From: DAOUAG01 sp034432935
GTDB taxonomy: Bacteria; Chloroflexota; Dehalococcoidia; SM23-28-2; RBG-16-64-32
Direction: 5' to 3'
Assembly (NCBI GenBank): GCA_034432935.1
Contig: DAOUBD010000017.1
Span: forward strand, 1-26,418
DNA: 26,418 nt
Part shown: one piece after another, positions 14,635 to 21,303 of the stretch
How positions within the stretch are numbered: the stretch's first letter is position 1
Layout of the letters: each line of letters opens with the position of its first letter
Notes under the pieces: generated by a model
Databases searched by the model: none
What the model was told of the DNA's origin: nothing
Seen by the model: the letters and a program-made list of their open reading frames with translations, nothing else
Made by a program: the position numbers and the translations under genes

Positions 14635-15765
14635 ATGGACCTGGGTCTAGACGAACAGCAGGAGATGCTCAAGAACTTCGCCCGGGACTTCCTGGAGAAG
14701 GAGTGCCCGGAGAGCCTCGTCCGGCAGATGGAGGAGGACGAGAAGGGCTACTCGCCAGAGCTCTGGAAGAAGATGGCGCAGCAGGGCTGGATGGGGCTCA
14801 TCATCCCCGAGGAGTTCGGGGGCACAGGGATGAACCTCTGCGAGCTGGTTGTGCTCCTCGAGGAGTTCGGCCGCGCCCTGGTGCCGGGACCCTTCATCAG
14901 CACCGTGGTATTGGGCGCCGTCCCCATCATGGAGGCCGGCAGCAAGGAGCAGAAGGAACGCTTCCTGCCCAAGATAGCCTCCGGTGAGGTGATCATGACC
15001 ATGGCCCTTACCGAGCCCTCCGCCAAGTGGACCGCGGACGGCGTCTCCCTCCAGGCCAAGAAGGACGGTGGGGACTACATTCTGAACGGCACCAAGCTCT
15101 TCGTTCCAGACGCCCACGTGACGGACTACATGGTGGTGGTGGCCCGCACCGGCGGCCAGGGCGAGGACGGCATCACCCTCCTCTTGGTGGACTCCAAGTC
15201 CCCGGGCATCAAGTACGAGCTTCTGAAGACCATCGCTAGTGACAAGCAGTGCGAGGTCACCTTCGAGAACGTCCGGGTGCCCGCGGCCAACCTTTTGGGC
15301 CCGGAGGGCAAGGGCTGGCCCATCGTCGAGAAGACCAAGAAGGTGGCCACGGTAGCGGCCTGCGCCTACCTGGTGGGCCTGGCCCAGATGGACTTCGACG
15401 TCACCCTGAACTACGCCAAGGAACGCGTCCAGTTCGGGCGGCCCATCGGCTCCTTCCAGGCCATCCAGCACAAGCTGGCCGACGCCGTCATCGACGTCGA
15501 TGGCTCCCGCTTCATCACCTACAAGGCCGCCTGGAGCCTCCAAGAGGGGGAGCCGGACGCCGACTTGATGATCAGCATGGCCAAGGCCTGGACCTCGGAC
15601 GCCTCGCGGCGAGTCGTTGCCCACGGGCAGCAGATCCACGGCGGCATCGGCTTCACCAAGGAGTACAAGATCCAGCTCTACTTCCGCCGGCAGAAGTGGA
15701 TGGAGCTGATGTGGGGTGACGCGGACTACCACCGGGAGCTGGTAGCGGAGAAGCTGGAGGTTTAG
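14635..15765 (+). CDS. Acyl-CoA dehydrogenase homologue, probable partner subunit
   Basis: The 376-residue protein has a strong AGAAGGAGGT ribosome site. The acyl-CoA dehydrogenase fold is complete: N-terminal helices, the beta domain with MTMALTEPSAKWTADGVSLQ, and the C-terminal domain with ERVQFGRPIGSFQAIQHKLA and QIHGGIGFTKEY. Neither usual catalytic Glu is present: the YEGT position reads MWGD, and the helix-G position is Thr234 (VEKTKKVAT). It probably supplies FAD-binding or structural surface to the neighbouring subunit rather than its own active site. The pair suggests an alpha2-beta2 enzyme. Confidence 0.9.
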   Translation: MDLGLDEQQEMLKNFARDFLEKECPESLVRQMEEDEKGYSPELWKKMAQQGWMGLIIPEEFGGTGMNLCELVVLLEEFGRALVPGPFISTVVLGAVPIMEAGSKEQKERFLPKIASGEVIMTMALTEPSAKWTADGVSLQAKKDGGDYILNGTKLFVPDAHVTDYMVVVARTGGQGEDGITLLLVDSKSPGIKYELLKTIASDKQCEVTFENVRVPAANLLGPEGKGWPIVEKTKKVATVAACAYLVGLAQMDFDVTLNYAKERVQFGRPIGSFQAIQHKLADAVIDVDGSRFITYKAAWSLQEGEPDADLMISMAKAWTSDASRRVVAHGQQIHGGIGFTKEYKIQLYFRRQKWMELMWGDADYHRELVAEKLEV

Positions 15766-15788
15766 CCGCCGATCTCCCCCCTGGCACC

Positions 15789-15818
15789 CTGTCCGGCCTA
15801 TCGCACGTGTCGGACGGG
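15789..15818 (+). terminator. Hairpin downstream of the dehydrogenase pair
   Basis: CCTGTCCG (15789-15796) pairs with CGGACGGG (15811-15818), one G-U pair, 14-nt loop. No T-run follows, so it may be only a stabilising or Rho-linked structure. Confidence 0.3.
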
Positions 15819-15931
15819 TTAGAGTAACGCTGCGCAGCCTTCGACGTCCTAATATCTGACGGGAAGCCGGAACCGGCCAGAGGGCCCGGGCGTTATACGT
15901 CCGGAACGTGCTAGCCGCGGGAGAGACAACC

Positions 15932-16207
15932 ATGGCAGTCTACGGGCAATACGATTGGCGAAGCCGCAGCGGGCGGACCTCGCTCTCTTCATTGGCGCTC
16001 CTCGCCGTCTTCGTCGCTGCCGCCGGGCTCATGGTGGCGCTCGTCCTCTGGCGGCCCGGCTTCGGCGGCGGGAGCGCCGCCCCGCCGGCGGCCCAGGATG
16101 CCAGCGCCCAGGCGGCGGAGGCGCAACCGGCAGATGCCGCCGCCGAGGCTGCGCCGGCAGCCGATGCCCCCGCGGCAGCCCCCGAAGACGGGGCTTCGGG
16201 GCCGTAA
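15932..16207 (+). CDS. Small single-pass membrane protein with Ala/Pro tail
   Basis: The 91-residue product starts at ATG 15932, chosen because GGGAGAG stands at 15919-15925; an upstream in-frame GTG at 15908 has no ribosome site. It has a short polar N-terminus (MAVYGQYDWRSRSGRTS), one hydrophobic helix at about residues 18-40, then a tail made almost only of Ala, Pro, Gln, Glu and Asp. No domain is recognised. The layout suggests a short inside segment and an outside flexible tail. The coding call rests on the ribosome site, length and ordered layout; function unknown. Confidence 0.55.
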   Translation: MAVYGQYDWRSRSGRTSLSSLALLAVFVAAAGLMVALVLWRPGFGGGSAAPPAAQDASAQAAEAQPADAAAEAAPAADAPAAAPEDGASGP

Positions 16208-16319
16208 AGCGTTGAGGCCCGGCTAAAGGGCAAGCCCTCCTTGTAACATCCCACAGCCCTGCGCCCTCTTACTAGGCAGACGCCAGGCCCCTCCGAGGGA
16301 AGGCGTCAGGAGGCATACG

Positions 16320-17270
16320 ATGCAGCAGTACCGGAAATGGTTGAAGATGCTTCTCACTGCCGCCGGCGCAGCCCTCCTCGTCATCGCCGCGGCCTGTGGC
16401 GGCGGCGGTGGAGACGCGGGGCCGAGCCCCCAGTCGGCGGACCAGACCAGCTCTGACCAGGGCCACGTGACCGACGCCTCATCCGGAGGCACCGGCGCCC
16501 AGTCCGGGGCCCTCGTGGCCGATATCCAGGCTGCCATGGGGAAGTCGGTGGAGGCGATGCGCTCCAGCGTCCAGTCCGTCCTGGCCGACTTCAGCTTCGC
16601 CATGAATATGGGCGCCATGAACGTCGGGGCGAGCGGCGAGTTCCGCTTCCGGGAGCCTGGCCAGATGTACATGGCCATGAGGATGGACGGCGGCCAGGGC
16701 GGCCTCGATCTCGGGAGCCTGGGCAACGTCGAGGTGTTGGTCTTGGGCGACACCCTCTACATGAACAGCGCCCTAACCGGCTGGCTCAAGATCTCCCTCG
16801 CCGAGATGGGGGCCGATGCCGCCACCTTCCAGGGCTGGCTGGAGGGCCACTCTCCCTTTGACTACGCCGCTCTCGTCGAGAAGGTGGGCGGCAACGTTCA
16901 GGACCTGGGCACAGACCAGATCGACGGCAAGACCTACGCCCACTTCCAGGTCACCATCGACCTGGCGGACATCCTGAAGGCCTTCTCCGAGGCCCTGAAC
17001 AGCACGGGCGGCTCGGTGGCATCCAGCGCCTTCCCCCAGGGCATATCGGCGCCGGTAGTCATGGACATTTGGGTTGACCCGGCGACGCTGTTGCCGCGGC
17101 GTCTAGCGGCCAACGGCGAACTGAACATCGCCGGCCAGCCAGCCGCCATGACCCTAGATTTCAACTTCCGGGAGTACAACACCGCCGTGGCCATCCCCGA
17201 AGCGCCCGCGGGCGCCAGGACCTTCGCCGACCTCCTTTCGGGTCCGGGACAGGACGGCGGCGGCCAGTAG
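16320..17270 (+). CDS. LolA/LppX-like lipoprotein
   Basis: The 316-residue protein starts at ATG 16320 with AGGAGG at 16308-16313. Its signal ends in a lipobox at VIAAAC (Cys26), followed by a Gly/Ser linker. The mature part (about 60-310) alternates beta strands and short loops, with SFAMNMGAMNVGASGEFRFR, MYMAMRMDG and LDFNFREYNTAVAIPEAP, the pattern of half-barrel lipid-carrier lipoproteins such as LppX/LprG or DUF6612-type proteins. A role in binding lipids or sensing envelope state is inferred from fold resemblance only. A long perfect hairpin follows at 17309. Confidence 0.72.
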   Translation: MQQYRKWLKMLLTAAGAALLVIAAACGGGGGDAGPSPQSADQTSSDQGHVTDASSGGTGAQSGALVADIQAAMGKSVEAMRSSVQSVLADFSFAMNMGAMNVGASGEFRFREPGQMYMAMRMDGGQGGLDLGSLGNVEVLVLGDTLYMNSALTGWLKISLAEMGADAATFQGWLEGHSPFDYAALVEKVGGNVQDLGTDQIDGKTYAHFQVTIDLADILKAFSEALNSTGGSVASSAFPQGISAPVVMDIWVDPATLLPRRLAANGELNIAGQPAAMTLDFNFREYNTAVAIPEAPAGARTFADLLSGPGQDGGGQ

Positions 17271-17308
17271 GCCGGGTTTAGGGAGCGACCCCTTTCCGCT
17301 GCGACGGG

Positions 17309-17336
17309 GTAGGGCGGGCCCACGGGCCCGCCCTAC
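17309..17336 (+). terminator. Perfect 13-bp hairpin after the lipoprotein gene
   Basis: The arms GTAGGGCGGGCCC (17309-17321) and GGGCCCGCCCTAC (17324-17336) are fully complementary with a 2-nt centre. There is no T-run, so it is a terminator candidate by position and strength only. Confidence 0.45.
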
Positions 17337-17440
17337 TGCTGCGCCGGGGCAGCGGACGTGACGCCGCGGGCAGCCGGCATGTATCATTCCGGTGCGGACA
17401 ACTGGCAACAGCCACTACACACGAACCGTAGGAGTGACCC

Positions 17441-17782
17441 ATGAGCGACTGCCTGTTCTGCAAGATGGCGGCGAAAGAGATCCCCACCGACCCCCTGTAC
17501 GATGACGACCTCGTCTTCGCTATCCGGGACATCCACCCGCGGGCCCCGGTGCACTTCATGGTCATACCGAAAGAGCACATCCCCACCGCCAGGGACGTCC
17601 GCGGGGAGCACGGCCCGCTGATCACCCGCATGTTGGCGGCCGCAGCCAAGGTGGCTGACGAGGAAGGCATAGGCCAGAGCGGCTACCGGTTGGCTTTCAA
17701 CGTCGGCGATGCTGCCGGCATGACGATCCACCACCTGCACCTCCACTGCCTGGGCGGCCGGCGGCTGGGCCCAGAGGGCTAG
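17441..17782 (+). CDS. HIT-family hydrolase (HINT-like)
   Basis: The 113-residue protein is full length for bacterial HINT proteins. It opens with CLFCKMAAKEIP (zinc-type Cys4 and Cys7) and has the fold segments DLVFAIRDIHPRAPVHFMVIP. The catalytic triad HIT motif is at about 98-104 (HLHLHCL), with His102 as the expected nucleophile. HINT proteins hydrolyse nucleoside phosphoramidates and adenylated substrates in the cytoplasm. TAGGAGTG precedes the ATG. It is the last ordinary chromosomal gene before the repeat array and the phage-like region. Confidence 0.93.
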   Translation: MSDCLFCKMAAKEIPTDPLYDDDLVFAIRDIHPRAPVHFMVIPKEHIPTARDVRGEHGPLITRMLAAAAKVADEEGIGQSGYRLAFNVGDAAGMTIHHLHLHCLGGRRLGPEG

Positions 17783-17788
17783 GGGGCT

Positions 17789-17937
17789 GGGGGGTAGCCA
17801 CCCCAGCCGGAAGGCTGAGGCATCGGGGGGGTTAGCCACCCCAGTCTGAAGGCTGAGGCATCTGGGGGGTAGCCACCCCAGCCTGAAGGCTGAGGCATCT
17901 GGGGGGTAGCCACCCCAGCCTGAAGGCTGGGGCATCG
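17789..17937. repeat. Four tandem 37-bp palindromic repeats (REP-like)
   Basis: Copies start at 17789, 17826, 17864 and 17901; the second is 38 bp by one extra T. Each unit reads six G's, tagccaccccagcctgaagg, then ctgaggcatct. Each holds two inverted repeats: GGGGT/ACCCC around AGCC, and AGCCT/AGGCT around GA. In the fourth copy the second stem extends to CCCCAGCCT/AGGCTGGGG. Unlike CRISPR there is no spacer. The design resembles repetitive extragenic palindromes. The array lies between the HIT gene and the first phage-like promoter. Confidence 0.85.
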
Positions 17938-17990
17938 GGTTCGGCATTTGCCGATCAGCAGCACGGAACCGGAGGCATGCCAACAACCGC

Positions 17991-18019
17991 TTGACGGTAT
18001 AGAACATATATTCTATTCT
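17991..18019 (+). promoter_or_regulatory. Operator-promoter 1 (LexA-like box)
   Basis: TTGACG (17991-17996) and TATTCT (18014-18019) are 17 bp apart. Between and overlapping the -10 lies AGAACATATATTCT (18001-18014), one base off the palindrome AGAAC-N4-GTTCT. Bound protein would block polymerase. It drives the genes from 18083. Confidence 0.72.
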
Positions 18020-18082
18020 TGGATCTGATTGTTGGTGCATATACGTTCCGTAGCCCCGTAGAAGCGATGTTTGGAGGTCTCT

Positions 18083-18388
18083 TTGTCTCTGCCCTGGCGG
18101 GCGGCGGCTGCGGCGCTGGAATCGACTGGCGCAAGTTGCGCTGCCCTCAACCTGGCCTACTTCTTGCAGCGGCTGTGGGGGCCCGCCCCGGAGAGAGGGT
18201 CGCGGCGGGTGGCGGCCCTGGTCATGGCCGTAGTCTCGGCTGGGGCCATGGCCGAGGGCGCCTTTGTCTTGGCTTGGCTTTGGACCGGCGGCGAAGCCTC
18301 CTGGTCCTGGGCGGCAGCCCGCGTCTTGCCGGTGGCTGGGACCGCTGCCCTCTCGGCGCTGGTCCTGCGAGGGCTGGCCGATGACTAG
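18083..18388 (+). CDS. Small membrane protein with three predicted helices
   Basis: This frame encodes about 101 residues from TTG 18083, chosen because GGAGGT stands at 18073-18078; an upstream TTG at 18071 is the alternative. It has hydrophobic segments at about 5-28 (Ala-rich, AALNLAYFLQRLW), 42-66 (VAALVMAVVSAGAMAEGAFV) and 76-97. It is the first gene behind operator-promoter 1. Small multi-helix proteins at phage module edges are often holins or antiholins, but nothing specific identifies this one. Another frame over the same region is open too; this one is preferred for its membrane pattern and its 8-nt overlap with the next gene. Confidence 0.55.
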   Translation: MSLPWRAAAAALESTGASCAALNLAYFLQRLWGPAPERGSRRVAALVMAVVSAGAMAEGAFVLAWLWTGGEASWSWAAARVLPVAGTAALSALVLRGLADD

Positions 18389-18629
18389 GCGGCGAACCGG
18401 CCGTCCGAAGACGGCGGTCCCCGGGGAGGGCCTCCTGGCCGGGGCCATAGAGCGGCGAGACTGGGACGCGGCGGCTCTTTGCCTCCTGTGGGGCGTAGCC
18501 AGAGCCGCCCGCACCCTCCCTCCGGGTGGAATCGAAGCGCTCCTACAGCTCCTCACATCGCCGGCCCGGCGCCGCGGGACCCGCCGCCCGCGGACCGGCG
18601 GGGAAACGGGCCATGGCCAAGGCTCCTAG
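18381..18629 (+). CDS. Small hypothetical phage-module protein
   Basis: An 82-residue product starts at ATG 18381, overlapping the previous stop by 8 nt, with GAGGG about 7 nt upstream. The N-terminus is basic (MTRRRTGRPKTAVPGEG); the middle (GAIERRDWDAAALCLLWGVARA) is a helical segment with the look of a small phage protein family; the C-terminus is Arg/Gly-rich. No function can be assigned. Overlap on both sides places it in one transcription unit with its neighbours. Confidence 0.5.
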   Translation: MTRRRTGRPKTAVPGEGLLAGAIERRDWDAAALCLLWGVARAARTLPPGGIEALLQLLTSPARRRGTRRPRTGGETGHGQGS

Positions 18630-18957
18630 CCGCCGGCGGGCGCTGAGGGCCGCCCCTTCCGCGCGAGAGTTCTTCTACGGCGCCTCCCTCAGCGAAGCCG
18701 AGCGGGAGCTCTTGCCCGCAGCCCGCAGCCTGGAGGGACTCCAGGAGGAGATCGCAGCGCTGCGGGTGCGGCTCCACACCGCCATGCGGGAACACCCGGA
18801 GGATTTCCCCCTCATGGTCCGGGGCGTCGGCATGCTGGTGCGGGCCGTGGCGGCCCAATACAGGCTCTCGCCCAAAGCGCGGAAGGACCTGGCCGATCGC
18901 TTGGCGGCCCTTCTCAACAGCCTGGGCGACCAGTTGCTGCCCGCGGACGGCGGCTAG
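18613..18957 (+). CDS. Helical protein near the terminase gene
   Basis: The 114-residue product starts at ATG 18613 and overlaps the previous gene by 17 nt. It begins with a basic segment (MAKAPSRRRALRAAPSAREF), then an acidic helical region (SLEGLQEEIAALRVRLHTAM) and a second helix (RKDLADRLAALLNSLGDQLL). The pattern of two charged amphipathic helices with a basic head is seen in small proteins upstream of phage terminase genes and could be a small-terminase-like DNA-binding subunit, but no motif proves it. A T-run follows its stop, ending the first unit. Confidence 0.6.
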   Translation: MAKAPSRRRALRAAPSAREFFYGASLSEAERELLPAARSLEGLQEEIAALRVRLHTAMREHPEDFPLMVRGVGMLVRAVAAQYRLSPKARKDLADRLAALLNSLGDQLLPADGG

Positions 18958-18973
18958 ACCAGCCAGTTTTTTT
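18952..18973 (+). terminator. Weak terminator after the first phage-like unit
   Basis: GGCT and AGCC (18952-18955, 18961-18964) form a short stem followed by seven T's at 18967-18973. The stem is only 4 bp. Its place between two promoter units supports the call. Confidence 0.35.
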
Positions 18974-19006
18974 AGAACATCCGTCCGCAAATTGACCATA
19001 AACCCC

Positions 19007-19036
19007 TTGACAAGCCCAGAACGCCCGTTCTATGCT
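19007..19036 (+). promoter_or_regulatory. Operator-promoter 2 (perfect LexA-like box)
   Basis: TTGACA (19007-19012, consensus) and TATGCT (19031-19036) are 18 bp apart. The perfect palindrome AGAACGCCCGTTCT (19018-19031) fills the spacer and its last base is the first of the -10. It drives the unit from the XhlA-like gene through terminase and portal, with a start near 19043. Confidence 0.82.
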
Positions 19037-19047
19037 TATGCGCACGA

Positions 19048-19296
19048 ATGTTCGGCACGCATGTTCTAATGACTCAGAACCTGGAACGCGCCCTGGCCCG
19101 CTTCCGCAGCAGGCGCCGCCCCCCTGAGGAGAGCGCCGCCGCCCGGGTGTCCGCTGCCGCCTTCCGGGCCGCTGTGGAGCAGCGCCTCCGCAACCTGGAG
19201 CGCGACGTGGGAGAGGTCAAGGGGCGCCTCAACGGCCTCATCTTCCTGATCATCGGCACCGTCGTCACCCAGCTGCTGCTCAAGGTGGTGCAATGA
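19048..19296 (+). CDS. XhlA-like small membrane protein
   Basis: The 82-residue product (75 if ATG 19069 is used) has an Arg-rich N-terminus, a heptad-like helix (VEQRLRNLERDVGEVKGRLN, about 45-64) and one C-terminal membrane helix (LIFLIIGTVVTQLLLKVV). This coiled-coil-then-helix layout matches the XhlA/haemolysin-like proteins that act with phage holins in host lysis. Neither start has a ribosome site, and the predicted transcript begins only about 5 nt before 19048, so it may be read without a leader. Its stop overlaps the terminase start (ATGA). Finding it before terminase rather than in a late lysis cassette is unusual. Confidence 0.68.
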   Translation: MFGTHVLMTQNLERALARFRSRRRPPEESAAARVSAAAFRAAVEQRLRNLERDVGEVKGRLNGLIFLIIGTVVTQLLLKVVQ

Positions 19297-20729
19297 GGCC
19301 CTCAGGGCAGGCCACCGCAGCCCGCAGCCGCCTTCTGGCGCGAGGCAGGCCGCTGCCAACCCTGCGTCCGTACCAGCTGGACGCAGGGCGCGCCATCGTC
19401 GCCTCCGTCCTGGAAAGGCGCGCGCTGACCATCACCGTTGTCATGGCCCGGCAGGCTGGGAAGAACGAACTCTCGGCCCAGGTGGAGCTCCTGCTCCTTC
19501 TCAGGCACGCCCGCCGGCCCGTGGACGCCATCAAGTGCGCCCCCACCTTCGAGCCTCAGGGGCGCGTTAGCCTGCGCCGCCTCTGGGACCGCATCCTTCA
19601 GGCAGGGTTGGAGCCGCTAGCTGGGCGCGAGGAGGGCCGGGCGGTGCGTGTGGGCCGCGCGCGGCAGATCTTCCTTTCGGCCGAGCCTTCGGCCAATGTC
19701 GTTGGGCACACAGCAGGCCTGATGTTGGAGGCCGATGAGGCCCAGGACATCGACCGGGACAAGTTCGAGCGGGAGTTCCGGCCGATGGCAGCGCCCTCCG
19801 CCGCTACGACCGTTCTCTACGGCACCCCGTGGGACGATTCCACCCTCCTGGAGGCAGCCGTGCAGGCCAACCTCGAGATGGAGCGCCGCGACGGCATCCG
19901 CCGCCACTTCGAGGCCGACTGGACCGTCGTGGCTGCCCTCAACCCGGAATACGGGCGCTACGTAGAGGCAGAAAGGGCCCGCCTGGGGGAAAACCACCCG
20001 CTCTTTCGTACCCAGTACGCCCTCAAGACCGTGAAGGGAAACGGGCGCCTCTTTTCCCTCTCCCAGAGGGAGCAATTGAGGGGCGCGCATTCCCGCCAAA
20101 GCGCCCCGCAGGCAGGCGAGACGTACGTCGCGGGGCTCGACCTCGGCGGCCAGGACCTCGGTGAGCACGAGGGCGGCCGCCAGCACGACGCCACTGTCCT
20201 AACCATAGCCCGCGTCGTCTTCCCACCCGCCGGCGCCATCCTTCCGGAGCCACGTCTGGAGGTAGTAGAGCACCTCTCCTTCGAGGGCGCGCCCCACGAG
20301 GCGCTCCTAGCCCGTCTGGCGGACGTTCTGGGCAACGTCTGGCGAGTCCGGCGCGTCGCCGTCGACGCCACCGGCCTGGGGGAGACGCTAGCGCGGCTGC
20401 TATCGCGGGCCCTAGGCCCCGCTGCCGTCCAGGCGGTGCGCTTCAGCGCCGAGTCCAAGTCGCGCCTCGGCTTTGGGCTGCTAGCCGCCGTCAACGGCGG
20501 GCGCCTGAAGGTGTACGCCCCTGATGGCTCACCAGAGTACGCCGAACTCTGGCGAGAGATCGAACTGGCCCGCGCTGTCTACCGGCCCAACCGGACGATG
20601 AACTTCTTCGTGGATGCTGCCCAGGGCCACGATGACTTCGTGGTCAGCCTGGCGCTCGCCATCCACGCAGCGGCAGGACTTCAGGAGGAGAGGCCCAGGA
20701 TCGCCCGCGGCCACCCTTCCCCCAACTAG
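19293..20729 (+). CDS. Phage terminase large subunit
   Basis: TerL is the ATP-driven motor and nuclease that packs DNA into the prohead. The protein has 478 residues. The ATPase part has the terminase-type Walker A ARQAGKN (Lys57), Walker B LMLEADE (Asp148-Glu149) and a coupling motif near GTPW (177-180). The RNase H-like nuclease has its acidic residues at VAGLDLGG (Asp283), VAVDATGLGE (Asp358) and GHDDF (Asp447/448). All key residues are present, so it looks functional. ATG at 19293 overlaps the preceding stop by ATGA, implying translational coupling. Confidence 0.94.
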   Translation: MRPSGQATAARSRLLARGRPLPTLRPYQLDAGRAIVASVLERRALTITVVMARQAGKNELSAQVELLLLLRHARRPVDAIKCAPTFEPQGRVSLRRLWDRILQAGLEPLAGREEGRAVRVGRARQIFLSAEPSANVVGHTAGLMLEADEAQDIDRDKFEREFRPMAAPSAATTVLYGTPWDDSTLLEAAVQANLEMERRDGIRRHFEADWTVVAALNPEYGRYVEAERARLGENHPLFRTQYALKTVKGNGRLFSLSQREQLRGAHSRQSAPQAGETYVAGLDLGGQDLGEHEGGRQHDATVLTIARVVFPPAGAILPEPRLEVVEHLSFEGAPHEALLARLADVLGNVWRVRRVAVDATGLGETLARLLSRALGPAAVQAVRFSAESKSRLGFGLLAAVNGGRLKVYAPDGSPEYAELWREIELARAVYRPNRTMNFFVDAAQGHDDFVVSLALAIHAAAGLQEERPRIARGHPSPN

Positions 20730-20756
20730 GCCCCTTAGGCCGGAAAGGAGTCACCC

Positions 20757-21161
20757 GTGTCCACATCCACCAAAGCCCCCACCCAGTTGGCGATGCCGGG
20801 GATGCAGGAAACCCCAAAACGCTACACGCGCGTGCGGGCGGACGCCTTGCCCGAGTACACCCATTACCGGGACGACGGCTGCGAGGTCCACCCCCATTGC
20901 CTCTCCTGCCCGCTGCCCCGCTGCCGCTACGAGGAGCCGGGCGGCCTCCGGGCACTTCTGAATGAACGGCGAGACCGGGAGATGGTGGAGCTGCGGCTGC
21001 GGGGCGCCTCTGTCGAGGAGCTGGCAGACCGCTTCGGAGTGTCGCGGCGCACCGTCTTCCGGGTGCTGGAAAGCTACCGCCAGGCCCGCCGGCAGGAGGC
21101 CGGCCTCGTCCGGCTGCCCCAGCGAGAGCCAGAGCAACGAAGGGAGTCCCACTGTGCGTGA
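20757..21161 (+). CDS. Zinc-cluster and helix-turn-helix protein
   Basis: The 134-residue product starts at GTG 20757 with AAAGGAG at 20744-20750. It holds a Cys cluster at C42, C48, C51 and C56 (GCEVHPHCLSCPLPRC), then a helix-turn-helix at about 84-106 (ASVEELADRFGVSRRTVFRV) and a basic tail. It should bind DNA. Placed between terminase and portal, it could be a packaging-site recognition subunit or a regulator of late genes; the sequence does not decide. The next tiny gene overlaps its stop by 8 nt. Confidence 0.78.
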   Translation: MSTSTKAPTQLAMPGMQETPKRYTRVRADALPEYTHYRDDGCEVHPHCLSCPLPRCRYEEPGGLRALLNERRDREMVELRLRGASVEELADRFGVSRRTVFRVLESYRQARRQEAGLVRLPQREPEQRRESHCA

Positions 21162-21246
21162 GATCATCGGCGGGGCCGTTCACACCCTAGGTTACGTTAT
21201 CCTGACGGGTGCAGCGGCCTGGCTCCTCCTCACCTACGGCCCGTGA
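21154..21246 (+). CDS. 30-residue single-helix membrane peptide
   Basis: GTG at 21154 lies 7 nt after AGGGAG and overlaps the previous stop. The 30-residue product is almost one membrane helix (LGYVILTGAAAWLLLTY) with a short charged N-terminus. It could be a holin-like or regulatory micropeptide. Coding status rests on the ribosome site, overlap and hydrophobic pattern. Confidence 0.45.
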   Translation: MREIIGGAVHTLGYVILTGAAAWLLLTYGP

Positions 21247-21303
21247 GAGCAAGGCGATAGCGCTGGGCCGGGATGTCCCGCCCAGTAGAGAGGTGGTGCG
21301 GAA

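Noticed and set aside
17789..17937. The four tandem repeats as a CRISPR array
   Set aside because: The 37-bp units are directly joined with no unique spacers, and no cas genes are in the window.
18019..18384. Alternative plus-strand frame of 121 codons over the first phage-module gene
   Set aside because: Its product is Gly/Arg-rich with no ordered pattern, whereas the frame from 18083 gives membrane helices, a ribosome site and an overlap with the next gene.
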